DNA of 52,870 bases from Aurantimonas aggregata (lineage in GTDB: Bacteria; Pseudomonadota; Alphaproteobacteria; Rhizobiales; Rhizobiaceae), in assembly GCF_010500835.1 (NCBI RefSeq), contig NZ_JAAAMJ010000021.1, positions 1 to 52,870 on the forward strand, written 5' to 3'. The notes beneath the pieces were generated by a model. It ran no database searches and had not been told where the DNA came from. It saw nothing but the letters and a program-made list of their open reading frames with translations. The position numbers were made by a program, and so were the translations under genes. Shown here piece after piece: positions 1 through 9,096 of the stretch (the first letter of the stretch is position 1; every line of letters starts with the position of its first letter).

Positions 1-66
1 CTCAATAACTCCATGTCGATCACTCCGATGTCCCCCGCACCGATGGCGTGGGAACGAGTTCAAACA

Positions 67-120
67 TGGGTCAGTTCTCGATGGAAAAACCGCTGCTGCC
101 TGGGTCAGCTCTCAGTGGAA
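67..120. repeat. Tandem terminal repeats of an IS21-like element
   Basis: Two near-identical 20-bp direct repeats start at 67 and 101 (TGGGTCAGTTCTCGATGGAA and TGGGTCAGCTCTCAGTGGAA, two to three differences), 34 bp apart. Multiple short direct repeats at the ends are a known trait of IS21-family elements. No transposase gene of that element is visible, so this is read as the end of an element lying outside the window to the left. It sits about 50 bp beyond the stop codon of the ndvB remnant. The family call is inference. Confidence 0.5.
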
Positions 121-168
121 ATCAACACGGCGTTGATCGGCTGGCTCTTCGGCGCAGCTGCCTGAAGC

Positions 169-2125
169 TCACGCATTCACCATCGAAACTGCCGCTCCGA
201 GGGTGATCCGCATCGCATGCGTGCCACCGTCCAGAGGAAGCTGCAACGGATTGGGTCCAGCAGGGATCTCCGCGCCATCAAGCTCGACCCGAGCAAAGCC
301 CACGCAAACGCCTGACGGGTTCTCGAAGGAAATGTCGTACTGCGTCCCGCCCTGCCTGAGCTTTACGTCGAAGCGTGGCCACCCGGCGGGGATGCACGGG
401 TTGATCGTCAGGAACCTGCCGCGCTGCCGCAGGCCCAGGATGCTTTCGATCCCGGCGCGGTACATCCAGCCCGCCGATCCGGTGTACCAGGTCCAGCCCC
501 CGCGCCCGACCAGAGGTTCGACCGAATAGACGTCTGCGGCTACCACGTACGGCTCGACCTTGTACCGCGCCGTCTCGGCCGGAGTGCGGGCATGATTGAT
601 CGGATTGAGCAGAGCGAACAACGCGCCTGCTTGCGCCCCCTCCCCGAGCGCGGCGAACGCCATCACGGCCCACATCGCGGCATGGCTATACTGGCCACCG
701 TTCTCCCGCAGGCCCGGCGGATATCCTTTGATATAGCCGGGGTCGAGCGGCGTCTTGTCGAACGGCGGCGTGAAGAGCAGCGCCAAGCCATCCTCCGGCC
801 TGACGAGATGGGCGTCTACGGAGGCCATCGCCGTGGCGGCGCGTGCCGGGTCCGCAGCACCCGAAAGCACCGCCCAGGACTGGGCGATCGAGTCGATCCG
901 GCATTCCTCGCTCATGGCCGATCCGAGCGGCGTACCGTCGTCGAACGTCCCGCGCCGATACCACTCTCCGTCCCAGCCGCTCTCCTCGAGCGCAGCCTTC
1001 ACGGTCACTGCATGCGCCCGCCAGATCCGGGCACGGTTCGGATCGCGCGTTTGCGCCAACGGCGCGAACAGATCGATGGTCTTGAGCAGCAGCCACCCCA
1101 GCCAGACGCTCTGGCCCTGTCCGCCTTCGCCGACGCGGTTCATGCCGTCGTTCCAGTCGCCGGTCCCGATCAGCGGCAAGCCGTCCGCTCCTGTCAGCGT
1201 GAGGCACTGGTCGAGGCCGCGGGCGCAATGCTCGAACAGCGAAGCGGACTCGTCCGCGGTTCTCGGCAAGAAGAAATCGTCGTGCTTCCCCTCGGCGAGC
1301 GGTGGGCCGTCCAGGAAGGGCACGACCTCGTCGAGGATCGCCTCGTCGCCGGCGACCTCGATATAGGTCGCCACGCCATAGGCAAGCCAGACGCGGTCGT
1401 CGGAGATGCGTGTCCTCACGCCCTGACCGGACGAGGGCAGCCACCAATGCTGGACGTCGCCCTCGACAAACTGTCGAGCGGCAGCGCGGAGAAGGTGACT
1501 GCGCGTCATCTCCGGCCGCGCGAAGGTCAGCGCCATTCCGTCCTGAAGCTGATCGCGGAAGCCATAGGCCCCGCTCGCCTGGTAGAAGGCCGAGCGGGCC
1601 CAGATGCGGCAGGCGAGCGTCTGGTAGAGCAGCCAGCCGTTCAGCATGATGTCCATCGCTCGGTCGGGCGTCTTGACCTGGACGGCGCCGAGGATGTCCG
1701 CCCAATGCTCCTCGACCGTGGCGAGGACGGCGTCCAGGTCGGTTGCGCGATAGCGCGCGATCAACGCCCCGACGTCCTCGACCGAGCCGGCTTCGCCGAG
1801 GAGGATCAGGATTTCGACCGAGCCGCCCGCCGGCAGCTCGACCATGCCCTGCAGCGCGGAGCACGGGTCGAGGCCAGCGCCGACCCGGCCCGAGAGCGCC
1901 GCCCGCCCTCGCAGGGCCGCAGGGTCCGCGAGCGACCCGTTGCGGCCCAGGAACGCGCAGCGGTCGCCGCTCCAACCGGTCTGTCGGCCGCCGATGTCGG
2001 CGAACGCGACCCGGCCGACAAAGGAAGTGTTCCAGGGATTGCGGGCCAGCATGGCACCGGTCGCGGGGTCGATCCCGGTCGTGACGAATGGCGCCGACGC
2101 CCCGCGCGACTGACCCAGGATCGTG
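169..2125 (-). pseudogene. ndvB: Cyclic beta-1,2-glucan synthase C-terminal fragment (GH94 domain)
   Basis: This is the C-terminal part of a cyclic beta-1,2-glucan synthase, an inner-membrane enzyme that makes periplasmic osmoregulatory glucans in rhizobia and relatives. About 650 residues of the GH94 (cellobiose phosphorylase-like) domain remain, including the opening motif around FVTTGIDPATGAMLARN and the catalytic-type motif GTGDWNDGMNRVG. Whole proteins of this family are about 2,800 residues, so the membrane and glycosyltransferase parts are missing. The reading frame is open from about 2125, in front of the first ATG at 2052, and homology stops there next to Tn3 transposase sequence. 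The stop codon is at 169-171, just before IS21-like repeats. It is therefore a truncated gene, probably carried along or broken by transposition. A functional product is unlikely. Confidence 0.85.
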
Positions 2126-2262
2126 GGTGATACGATAGGTATGGAACACCGTGTCGATGCTGCCGACGATCAGGCCCAATCGGCCCGAAGCTGCGATTTC
2201 GGCCAACTTGAGGAACGATGAGTGAACATGGCCGGTGAGATTGACTCGCTGACGAGTGGCCA

Positions 2263-3711
2263 TTGAGATTTCCGCTTTTGAGGAGCGGGCGGATGGATGG
2301 CAGGATTTTAGCTGAGGACCTGGCTGGCGTGTGGAGCCTTTCCTTTTCCGACATCGGTTTCGTGAACACCAAGCCCCTCGTTGCGAGAGCTGGCTTCGCC
2401 GTCCAGTTGAAGTTCTTCGCCGCGCATGGGTTTTTCGCCGATGCGGCCAACAGTGTGCCGGGCGATGCGATCGGGTATGTCGTTGAACAGCTCGGCGGCG
2501 GCGATCTTGCCGGTTACGATTTCGCAGGACGTTCAGGCCGGCGTCATCGCTCCGAGATCCTTCGCTATCTCGGCTTTCGCCGCATCAAGCCGGCGGACCG
2601 CGAAGCGCTTGCCGCCTGGATATCGACCGAGCTTTGTCCGTCCGGCATGACGGTCGGCGCGATGATGGAGCGGGTGTTTCTCTGGTGTCGGGACGGCAAA
2701 ATCTTCGCTTCGTCGCGCAAGGAATTGGAGCGGCTTGCGCGATCGGAACGTCAGCGGTTTCTCGATGCCTATCTCGGCTGTGTCACCGATCGCCTTCATC
2801 CCGAAGCCCAGGCGTCGATGGAAGCTTCGCTCGCCGATCCCGACAACGAGACGGGGTTTCATTCGATCAAGAGCGATGCGGGTCAGGCCTCGCTCGACAA
2901 CATCATCGCCGTGACAGATCGCCTGGCCTTCATTCGAACGCTCGACCTGCCGGGTGACCTTTTGTCGGTGCCCGGAACAGCATGGATCGAACAGATCGAG
3001 CGACGGGTTGGGGGCGAGAAGGCCTCGGAGATGCGCCGTCATCCGCGGACGCGGCAACTGGGGCTTTACGCAGTCTCCCTGATGTCGCGTCAGTCGAAGA
3101 TCATTGACGCCATGATCGACCTTCTGATCGAGACGGTTCATCGGATCACGACGCGTTCCAGGCGCAAGGTGATCGCCGGCATCGCCCGCGACATCGAGAA
3201 AGTTTACGGCAAGGAGTGTCTGCTGGTCGATATCGCCGGCGCGGCCATCGATAATCCGTCTGGACGGGTCTGCGACGTAATCTTTCCCGTTGCGGGTGAG
3301 ACGAAGCTGGCGGCGATCGTCAACGAGTATCGCGCGCAAGGGGCGCTCGACCGGCGCATCTACAAGGTGATGCGCGGTTCCTATGCCAGCCAGTACCGCC
3401 GCATGGTGCCGAGGCTGCTTTCGGTCCTGGAGTTTCGCTCCAACAACGCGGCCTGGCGACCTGTCGTTGACGCCGTGAACTGGATGAGGACGATGGTCGA
3501 TGACGGCCGCCGTTTTGTTTCCTGGCAGGACGTGCCGATCGACAAGGTCGTTCCAGCCAAATGGCGCGGCGCCGTCATCGACAAGGACGGCCGGGTCAAT
3601 CGCATCAGCTACGAGCTTTGTGTCCTCAGCCCGTTGCGGGAGAGCATCCGTGCCAAGGAGATATGGATCGTCGGCGCCGACCGCTACCGCAATCTGCGTA
3701 TTCCGACGAAG
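2263..3711 (+). pseudogene. tnpA: Tn3-family transposase, N-terminal half
   Basis: The frame encodes the N-terminal half of a Tn3-family transposase. The first 160 residues match the DUF4158 domain (AGFAVQLKFFAAHGFF, VVEQLGGGDLAGYDF), and the match runs to IWIVGADRYRNLRIPT near residue 480. Complete proteins of this family are near 1,000 residues and carry a C-terminal DDE domain, which is absent here. The open frame continues to 3756, but the last 15 codons come from IS21-type terminal repeats starting at 3711, so an IS21 element interrupts the gene. A likely start is the ATG at 2263 or at 2293. It is a different Tn3 subgroup from the copy at 13043-15780, as their shared regions differ clearly. 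No inverted repeat for this copy was recognised at its left side. Confidence 0.85.
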
Positions 3712-3777
3712 TCGCCCGGCCATTCCGAGATCAAGTCGCCCGGGATTCCGGGATGATGTCGCCCGCCCTTTCGAGCG
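3711..3777. repeat. Terminal repeats of the IS21 element carrying istB
   Basis: Three direct repeats begin at 3711, 3735 and 3758, each opening with GTCGCCCG and followed by related sequence (GTCGCCCGGCCATTCCGAGA; GTCGCCCGGGATTCCGGGAT; GTCGCCCGCCCTTTCGAGCG). The spacing is 24 and 23 bp. Multiple subterminal repeats of this kind are the transposase binding sites of IS21-family elements, and these lie between the broken Tn3 transposase and the 3' end of istB, where the element end is expected. The exact outer base is not certain, but homology to the Tn3 transposase stops at about 3711. Confidence 0.75.
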
Positions 3778-3818
3778 CTGCTGGCCTCTGATTTTCCTGT
3801 CACCCAGAGCTTGCTCGG

Positions 3819-4565
3819 TCAATCTCTCAAAGCGGGTTTGAGGCGCGTTCGCCGCATGCTGTCACCGGAGAGCTCGATGCGATGGGCGTTATGGACGAGG
3901 CGATCGAGTATGGCGTCGTCGTAGGTCGGATTACCGATGACCTCGTGCCAGCGCTCAACAGGGATCTGGCTGGTGACGACGGTCGATTTGCGTCCGTATC
4001 GGTCTTCGAGAATCTCCAGCAGATCATGGCGCCCGGCATCGTCGAGAAGCTCGAGACTCCAGTCATCGAGGATCAGGAGTTGCGCCCCCGAGATGGTACG
4101 CATGATCCGGGCGTAGCGACCGTCGCCGCGTGCCGTGGCGAGGTCGGCGAAGAGCTTGGACACACGCTGATAGAGGACGGAGCGATTGTCGCGGCAGGCG
4201 CTGTGGCCAATGGCGGACGCCAGCCAACTCTTTCCGACCCTGGTCGGCCCGGTGAGGAACAGATTGTCGTGGGCGGCGATGAAGGCGCCGCCGCAGAGCT
4301 TCTGGAAGAGGGTGCGGTCGAGACCTCGCGGTGCCTGGTAATCGACATCCTCGGCGACGGCCTGATGGCGGAGCTTGGCGTATCGAAGTCGGGCGGCGAG
4401 ACGCTTGTCGCGGCGATGGGTGACCTCCCGATCGATCAGGAGACCGAGCCATTCGGGATGGGTCAGCCTGCCGACCTGGCTGGAGGCCTCGATCTCGGCG
4501 AAAGCCTCGGCCATGCCGGCAAGGCCGAGCTGATGGAGCTGCTCGAGGGTGGGGTGCGACAGCAT
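3819..4565 (-). CDS. istB: IS21-family ATP-binding helper protein IstB
   Basis: IstB is the AAA+ ATPase of IS21-family elements; it selects target DNA and activates the transposase IstA. The 248-residue protein has the usual length and layout: an N-terminal helical domain (HPTLEQLHQLGLAGMAEAF), a Walker A motif GPTRVGKS near residue 105 (family form GxxGxGKS or GxxxxGKS), a Walker B segment QLLILDDW near residue 165, and the C-terminal signature HNAHRIELSGDSMRR. It starts at the ATG at 4565, directly downstream of istA on the same strand, as in all IS21 elements. The gene itself looks intact, but its partner istA is truncated and frameshifted, so the element should be immobile unless helped in trans. 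Confidence 0.93.
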   Translation of the reverse strand: MLSHPTLEQLHQLGLAGMAEAFAEIEASSQVGRLTHPEWLGLLIDREVTHRRDKRLAARLRYAKLRHQAVAEDVDYQAPRGLDRTLFQKLCGGAFIAAHDNLFLTGPTRVGKSWLASAIGHSACRDNRSVLYQRVSKLFADLATARGDGRYARIMRTISGAQLLILDDWSLELLDDAGRHDLLEILEDRYGRKSTVVTSQIPVERWHEVIGNPTYDDAILDRLVHNAHRIELSGDSMRRTRLKPALRD

Positions 4566-4574
4566 GATGGTCTC

Positions 4575-5195
4575 CTATTGGTAATAGCGGGGGCCGCGGA
4601 TGTTGGGGTGAAGGATCGGTGCGGCATCCGATCCGGGCTCTTGTCTCTTCCCAGTTTGGTCGAGACGCTTGTCGAGGATCGAGCGGACCGAGCCGTAGGA
4701 CAGCGTTCCGATCTCGATCGCTCGCTCGGCGGCCGCTTCGAGCCGCAGGGCGCGGCGGGTTTGGCCAGTCGCAGGATGCCGATGCAGGTGCGAAAGCCCT
4801 GTTCGGGATGGGATCTTCGCTCGAGGATGAGTTCGCAAAGGACGCCGGTCGCCACGCCGACGAGGCAAGCCTCCTTTCGAATCCGATCAATGGTCCAGTC
4901 GCCATGGCGGCGATGGCTGGAGGGCATGTGATCGCGAAGGGTGGTGTGTCCGCCGTTGCCGCTCGAGCGAATGTGGGCGGCGATCCGCTCGCCCCTGGCA
5001 AAGACCTCGACCGTGCGGGCTGTGATCCGTGCCTCGACCTCCTGGCGGGCGAAGCGGAAGGGAACGCTGTAGAAGTGCTTCTCGACCTCGACATGGTAAT
5101 CGATGCCAACGCGCCGGAGGCGCCATTCGGCAAAGAAATACGGCTCCACCGGCAGCGGCTTCAGCTTCGGCCGGTCGAGTTCCTCCCCAACTGTA
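4575..5195 (-). pseudogene. istA: IS21-family transposase IstA, truncated and frameshifted
   Basis: Only the last third of the IstA transposase is present. The first part, from about 5195, reads through PLPVEPYFFAEWRL, VEVEKHFYSVPFRF and DWTIDRIRKEACLVG to HPEQGFRTCIGILRLAKP. Near 4745 the homology moves to another frame that reads EAAAERAIEIGTLSYGSVRS and ends at 4575, ten bases before the istB start. The HTH and DDE catalytic core upstream are absent; the sequence breaks off next to the IS110 element. Both the truncation and the frameshift mean it cannot make an active transposase. The position of the frameshift is approximate. Confidence 0.82.
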
Positions 5196-5203
5196 ATGCT
5201 TCT

Positions 5204-6592
5204 GTAATGGGCCCTCGTTCGTCAAGCCCCTCTGAATGCATCTCGTCGCCAGGATCATGCTTCTGTCCGTGGTCAGCGCGAAGGCCGCCACACTATGCCA
5301 TCAGATCCAGAGCCGGCAGGTCAATCTAGGAAGCGTGGTTTGCCGAAGCATTCACAGCACTACACACGACCTTGCCAAGCCCTCGTCCCAGCGACGGGAC
5401 CTTTGTAGAAGCGATGCCGTGTCGGCTCGCTCCGAACCTGCTTTACCTCCTATGCAGCCGTAGCGGTCTTGCTCCAGCGGAACTCGGCCGCGTCCATCCA
5501 CATGCGATGGAGCACGACGCCCAACTTGCGGGCAAGGGCCACCTTGGCGCGCTTCATGCCCCGGCGCTTGGCGACGTCGAGAGCCCAGTGTTTAAGGCTC
5601 GAGAAGCGGGTCGCACGCGTCAGCATGACGTGCGCAGCTTCAAAGAGCGCAGTTCGCACCATGGCGTCGCCGACCTTGCTGACACCGCCGTCCCGATCGG
5701 TCTCGCCGGATTGATATTTTTTGGGCGTGAGCCCGAAGTAGGCTCCGACCGCGCTGGATTTTCCAAACCGCGTCGGGTCATCCACCGCCGAGCGATAGGT
5801 CAGGGCGACCAGGGCGCCGACGCCGGGCGTGCTCATCAATATCCGGCAAACCTTATCGACGCGCGCGATCTTCAGCATCTCGCGATGCAGTTTGGTGAAG
5901 GCGCTCCACAACGCCGCCCGCGCCGCCAGCATCGCGCCAATCACCGTCTCCAGAGTGACGTGGCCTGCCGTCAGTTCCCGGATACGCGCCTCAAACCTTC
6001 CACGGCTCACTTCGCCGACCTTCAGCCCGTAGCCGCGCAGGATTCCGCGGATGCTCAGCTCGACGTCGAGGAGCTTGCCTTGCAGAAGCTTGCGTCCAAC
6101 AAGAAGGGCTCGGCTATCCTTGCAAGTCATCGATTTGGCATGAACCGGGCGGTACCATCCCATCCGCAGAAGCTGGGCGATCCCGCGTGCATCTTTCCGG
6201 TCGGTCTTCACCGTCATCGCCGAGAGCGCAGCCTTCACGTCCCGCGTCTCCAGCAAAACCACGTCGCGTCCGGCGGCAGCAAGCCCGGCATGCAGCCACT
6301 GCGATAACGGTCCGGCCTCAAGCCCAATGCGGCTGACAGACAATGCCAGTTCGTCGAAATAGCGGACCAGCGCCTCTGACTCGCTGGCGATCTTGACCTC
6401 GCGCACGATCGTTCCGGTCGCGTCCACAACGCATATGCTGCTCTCTTCCAGAGAGACATCAATTCCCGCATAATATTCCATGGCTGTTCCTCTCGTGATG
6501 CGTGGAGCCGATCACTCGGACTCCGTTTCAACACCATCATTCTGAGGGACAGCCACCCAACTTGGCTATGCTCGCGAAGGCCGGCCCATTAC
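5204..6592 (-). mobile_element. IS110-family insertion sequence (probable limits)
   Basis: The transposase gene 5450-6481 is flanked by a 10-bp inverted repeat, GTAATGGGCC at 5204-5213 and GGCCCATTAC at 6583-6592. An element of about 1.39 kb between them would be a normal IS110-family size. There are about 246 non-coding bases downstream of the transposase gene and 101-111 upstream. IS110-family elements lack true terminal repeats, but the IS1111 subgroup has short subterminal inverted repeats and keeps its longer non-coding, bridge-RNA-like region downstream of the gene, which is the layout here. The element interrupts the istA gene. The limits are inferred from the repeat and could be off by some tens of bases. 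Confidence 0.55.
5450..6481 (-). CDS. IS110-family transposase
   Basis: This is a full-length (343 aa) IS110-family recombinase. The N-terminal RuvC-like DEDD domain opens with MEYYAGIDVS and carries the conserved acidic positions IGLEAGPLSQWL and TDRKDARGIAQLL. The C-terminal transposase_20 domain has STPGVGALVALTYRS and FGKSSAVGAYFGLTPKKYQS, with the conserved serine region of this family. No frameshift or stop is present, so this is the one transposase in the left part of the window that looks active. Members of the family use a structured non-coding RNA from the element to choose donor and target DNA. The start ATG at 6481 fits the usual N-terminus. Confidence 0.95.
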   Translation of the reverse strand: MEYYAGIDVSLEESSICVVDATGTIVREVKIASESEALVRYFDELALSVSRIGLEAGPLSQWLHAGLAAAGRDVVLLETRDVKAALSAMTVKTDRKDARGIAQLLRMGWYRPVHAKSMTCKDSRALLVGRKLLQGKLLDVELSIRGILRGYGLKVGEVSRGRFEARIRELTAGHVTLETVIGAMLAARAALWSAFTKLHREMLKIARVDKVCRILMSTPGVGALVALTYRSAVDDPTRFGKSSAVGAYFGLTPKKYQSGETDRDGGVSKVGDAMVRTALFEAAHVMLTRATRFSSLKHWALDVAKRRGMKRAKVALARKLGVVLHRMWMDAAEFRWSKTATAA

Positions 6593-6798
6593 GGCATCTA
6601 GGGCGAAATTGCTGGTTTGCATCCGGTTCGGGAAGCCTGCGTTCAAGCCGCCCTTCGGATGAGGAATTGGCTCTTCGGCCGGGTGCGATTTTCGGCAGTC
6701 GGAGCAGGTCGGCGTCTGGTGACGCCCGGGACGATGTCCCCCTGCACCAGCCAGGTGTCTTGCAACGACGGCCCCCTATTCCCGCCTTCCCGGCGTTC

Positions 6799-7233
6799 TC
6801 AGCTCTCTGGGCGGTGGTGCTGGCACTGGCCATGGTCGGCGAGGGTCTGGATGACGCGGCAGTCACAGACGCGCCCGTGCTCGCACTCCTCGATCATCCG
6901 GTGAAGCTCCTTGCGCATCAGCTCAAGCTGCCTCAGGCGGTGGTTGACACCCTTGAGGTGGTGACGGGCGATCCTGTCGGCCTCCTGGCATGAAGCGTTG
7001 GGCTTCTCTGCCATGGCAAGTAGGCCTCGTATGTCCTCGATCTCGAAACCAAGCTCGCGGGCGTGCCGGATGAAGGTTATTCGGTCCACCTCCGCGGCGC
7101 CGTACAGCCGGCGATTGCCGCCGGTGCGTTCCGGGGCCGAGATCAGTCCGATGTTCTCATAGAATCGTATGGTCGTAACCTTCACGCCGCTGCGCTCAGA
7201 AGCCTCCCCAATGGAATATCCACGCTCGGTCAT
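6799..7233 (-). CDS. MerR-family metal-responsive regulator
   Basis: A 144-residue MerR-type transcription regulator. The winged helix-turn-helix (YSIGEASERSGVKVTTIRFY, residues 6-25) is followed by the typical wing RTGGNRRLYG and the long dimerisation helix. Metal-site candidates are Cys82 (NASCQEAD) and a C-terminal cluster Cys117, His119, Cys123, Cys125 (ECEHGRVCDC), with Cys137 near the end. A cysteine at the start of the dimerisation helix plus a C-terminal cysteine loop resembles the divalent-metal group (ZntR, CadR, PbrR) more than CueR, which fits the Cd/Zn-type ATPase 2.5 kb upstream. The chosen ATG at 7233 gives the standard N-terminus; the frame is open upstream but without homology. 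It is on the same strand as the metal operon and about 290 bases behind it. Confidence 0.9.
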   Translation of the reverse strand: MTERGYSIGEASERSGVKVTTIRFYENIGLISAPERTGGNRRLYGAAEVDRITFIRHARELGFEIEDIRGLLAMAEKPNASCQEADRIARHHLKGVNHRLRQLELMRKELHRMIEECEHGRVCDCRVIQTLADHGQCQHHRPES

Positions 7234-7248
7234 GATTCTCACCCGCTG

Positions 7249-7269
7249 CTCCAGCGACTGGAGGACGTA
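7249..7269 (+). promoter_or_regulatory. Second MerR-type operator, upstream of merR
   Basis: An inverted repeat CTCCAG-CGA-CTGGAG (7249-7263) followed by GACGTA (7264-7269) lies 16 bases from the merR start codon. It matches 18 of 21 positions or so of the operator in front of the P-type ATPase (CTCTAG-CTA-CTAGAG then GACGTA) when that site is read on the minus strand. It is therefore likely bound by the same MerR protein. The shared GACGTA side faces away from merR, so the site as a promoter would point rightwards, opposite to merR and to the metal operon. Autoregulation of merR by occlusion is the simplest reading. Confidence 0.55.
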
Positions 7270-7523
7270 CGGGCAACGGCGAGGCTGGTCAAGCGTCCGC
7301 GACGGCCCGTGTCGAGCATAGGCAGAACCGGCGTGTCGCGCTTCGGGGACGATCTCTCGCCTCAAATCCGCCGGAACTGTCGCGACGAAGGTCATCACGG
7401 CGCCGAACAGCGCCCCAGCGCCGCATAGACGACGGCGAGGGTGCATCGGAGGACGAAGTCGACCGTTCCGACCATGCGTCATTTCTTCTGTGAAGCAGCG
7501 GGTGGGGTTCCTGGGAGCTGATG

Positions 7524-8141
7524 TTATACGGAGACTAGGCGCTCGAGCTTTTCCATCCGCACTTCCTGCGGCTCGTGCATGTCGAGCGTGCCGACGAAGG
7601 CCCCCTCCCGGTCGTAAAGGTAGACGCCCGCCGAGTGGTCCACCGTGTATTCGTCACGCTCCAGCGGCACGACCTTCCGGTAGGCCTTGAAGGCGGAAAA
7701 GGCGGCGTCGATCTGCCCCTCCTCACCGGTCAGGGCCGTGATGCGGGGATCGAAGGACGTGAGGTATTCCTTCAGCACAGCGGGCGTGTCGCGCTTTGGA
7801 TCGCCGCTGACGAGGACGACGGTGAGGTTGTCGCTTTCCGGACCCATGCCCTCGAGGAGCAGGGATAGTTCGGCGAGCGTCGTCGGGCAGATGTCGGGGC
7901 AGTTCGTGAAACCGAAAAATACGGCGACGGGCTTGCCCCGGAAGGACGACCACGTCCGCGCCGCGCCATCCTGGTCGACGAGCGCGAACTCGGCGCCGAT
8001 CGTCGAGACACCCGTGGTCACATACTTAACGGGCCCGATGCCCGAGCGGAGATCCACGAGGCCCGTGAGCGCAAAAGCAAGCAGTACGGTAACTCCGGCG
8101 AGCAGGCTCCAGAGCATCAACCGGATCAAAGCGAGGTTCAC
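7524..8141 (-). CDS. SCO1/SenC-family copper chaperone
   Basis: A 205-residue SCO1/SenC/PrrC protein, a membrane-anchored thioredoxin-fold protein that passes copper to the CuA centre of cytochrome oxidase or manages copper redox state in the periplasm. One N-terminal membrane helix (about residues 7-28) is followed by the copper-binding motif CPDICPT in GFTNCPDICPTTL and the third ligand His in EYTVDHSAGVYLYD. Length and motif order are normal. The start is a GTG at 8141 that overlaps the stop of the PCuAC gene (GTGA), so the two are translationally coupled. The gene ends the metal operon, 290 bases before merR. Confidence 0.93.
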   Translation of the reverse strand: MNLALIRLMLWSLLAGVTVLLAFALTGLVDLRSGIGPVKYVTTGVSTIGAEFALVDQDGAARTWSSFRGKPVAVFFGFTNCPDICPTTLAELSLLLEGMGPESDNLTVVLVSGDPKRDTPAVLKEYLTSFDPRITALTGEEGQIDAAFSAFKAYRKVVPLERDEYTVDHSAGVYLYDREGAFVGTLDMHEPQEVRMEKLERLVSV

Positions 8142-8635
8142 TGGCTCTCGCCCATAGGATGGCCCTCGTGCGTGGTTGGGGCGACGACGCCGGGCCGCTC
8201 CACGTTGAATTCGATGGAAATCGCGCCGGCCTTCTCGAACACGAGTTCGCCCTGGAAGGATTCCCCTGCGACGAGCGGCCCCTTAAGGCCGCCGAGCATG
8301 ATGTGGATGCCCCCTGAAGCGAGGTCGATCGTTGCCCCCGGCTCGATCACGACACCGCCCTCGACTGGACGCATACGCGCGACGCCGTCGACGATCTCGG
8401 TGACGTGCAGCTCTAAGCGCTCCGACGCCTCCGCGGATCCTCCGACGAGGCGGTCGGCTTGGGTTCCGGCGTTGAAAATCGAGAGGTAGCCAACCCCCGT
8501 CTTCGCCGCTTTCGGTGTCGGGCGCGATGTCGGATGATCGATAGTGATCGACCCCGCCGTGAACTGGTGAGCCGACACGAGTGCCGGGAGGACGAGGCAG
8601 GCAGCGAGGATTGCGGTTCGGAGCACCGCCGTCAC
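8138..8635 (-). CDS. Periplasmic copper chaperone PCuAC
   Basis: A 165-residue PCuAC-family protein (DUF461), a periplasmic Cu(I) chaperone that works with SCO proteins in building the CuA site of oxidases. A signal peptide ends near VLPALVSAHQ (residue 22). The Cu(I) ligands of the family, H(M)X10MX21HXM, are present: LELHVTEIVDGVARM and, 21-22 residues on, GIHIMLGG. The C-terminus has extra histidines and methionine (THEGHPMGES) that may also bind copper. The GTG start at 8635 overlaps the DUF411 gene stop, and its own stop overlaps the SCO start, so all three are coupled. Confidence 0.92.
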   Translation of the reverse strand: MTAVLRTAILAACLVLPALVSAHQFTAGSITIDHPTSRPTPKAAKTGVGYLSIFNAGTQADRLVGGSAEASERLELHVTEIVDGVARMRPVEGGVVIEPGATIDLASGGIHIMLGGLKGPLVAGESFQGELVFEKAGAISIEFNVERPGVVAPTTHEGHPMGESQ

Positions 8636-9075
8636 TTGGGGTAGCTCGCGAAGGTCTCGGTCGAGCCGTCCTTCATGACGAGCAGCACCTGGTAGGGTTC
8701 GTCGCTCTCACCCATCCCTGGGCTGCCGGCGGGCATGTTCGGAACGGTAATGCCGATCGCGTCGCGCCTCTCGACGAGAAGTCGTTTGATCTCTGCGGCG
8801 GGGACATGCCCCTCGACGACGTAGCCGCCAACGTAACCCGTGTGGCACGAAGTCTGGCCCGGCTTTAGCCCGGCCTCCATCTTCCTGGCGTAAAGATCCG
8901 CCATCGCGAGGTTTTCGTTCGTAACCTCGAACCCGGTATCCTCGAGGTGCTTCATCCAGCCGATGCAACACCCGCACCCCGACGTCGAGAACATCTCGAC
9001 GTTCTCGGCCGCGAGGACCGAAGTGGACAGGAGGGCAAGCGCGCCGGCGAGGAATGTCGTCCGCTTGGACATCAT
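8632..9075 (-). CDS. DUF411 metal-binding periplasmic protein
   Basis: A 147-residue DUF411 protein with a signal peptide (cleavage near SVLAAENVEM, residue 22). The family motifs are present: a CGCC cluster (STSGCGCCIGWMKHL) and the SCHTGYVGGYVVEGHVP segment. DUF411 proteins are found in copper and silver resistance regions and are thought to bind copper; the biochemical role is not settled. The ATG at 9075 has AAGG eight bases upstream (a second ATG lies at 9072). The 3' end overlaps the PCuAC start by four bases. It is 21 bases downstream of the methyltransferase-like gene in the same operon. Confidence 0.9.
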   Translation of the reverse strand: MMSKRTTFLAGALALLSTSVLAAENVEMFSTSGCGCCIGWMKHLEDTGFEVTNENLAMADLYARKMEAGLKPGQTSCHTGYVGGYVVEGHVPAAEIKRLLVERRDAIGITVPNMPAGSPGMGESDEPYQVLLVMKDGSTETFASYPK

Positions 9076-9096
9076 CGGTTCATCCTTTCGTTGTTG

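Noticed and set aside
592-2130. Long plus-strand open frame opposite the ndvB remnant (512 codons)
   Set aside because: The minus strand carries clear GH94 sequence; this frame is low-complexity, arginine-rich and has no homology.
2110-2263. Minus-strand frame starting MATRQRVNLTGHVHS at 2263 as a gene
   Set aside because: About 50 plausible codons, but it then runs out of frame into the ndvB remnant and no family could be recognised.
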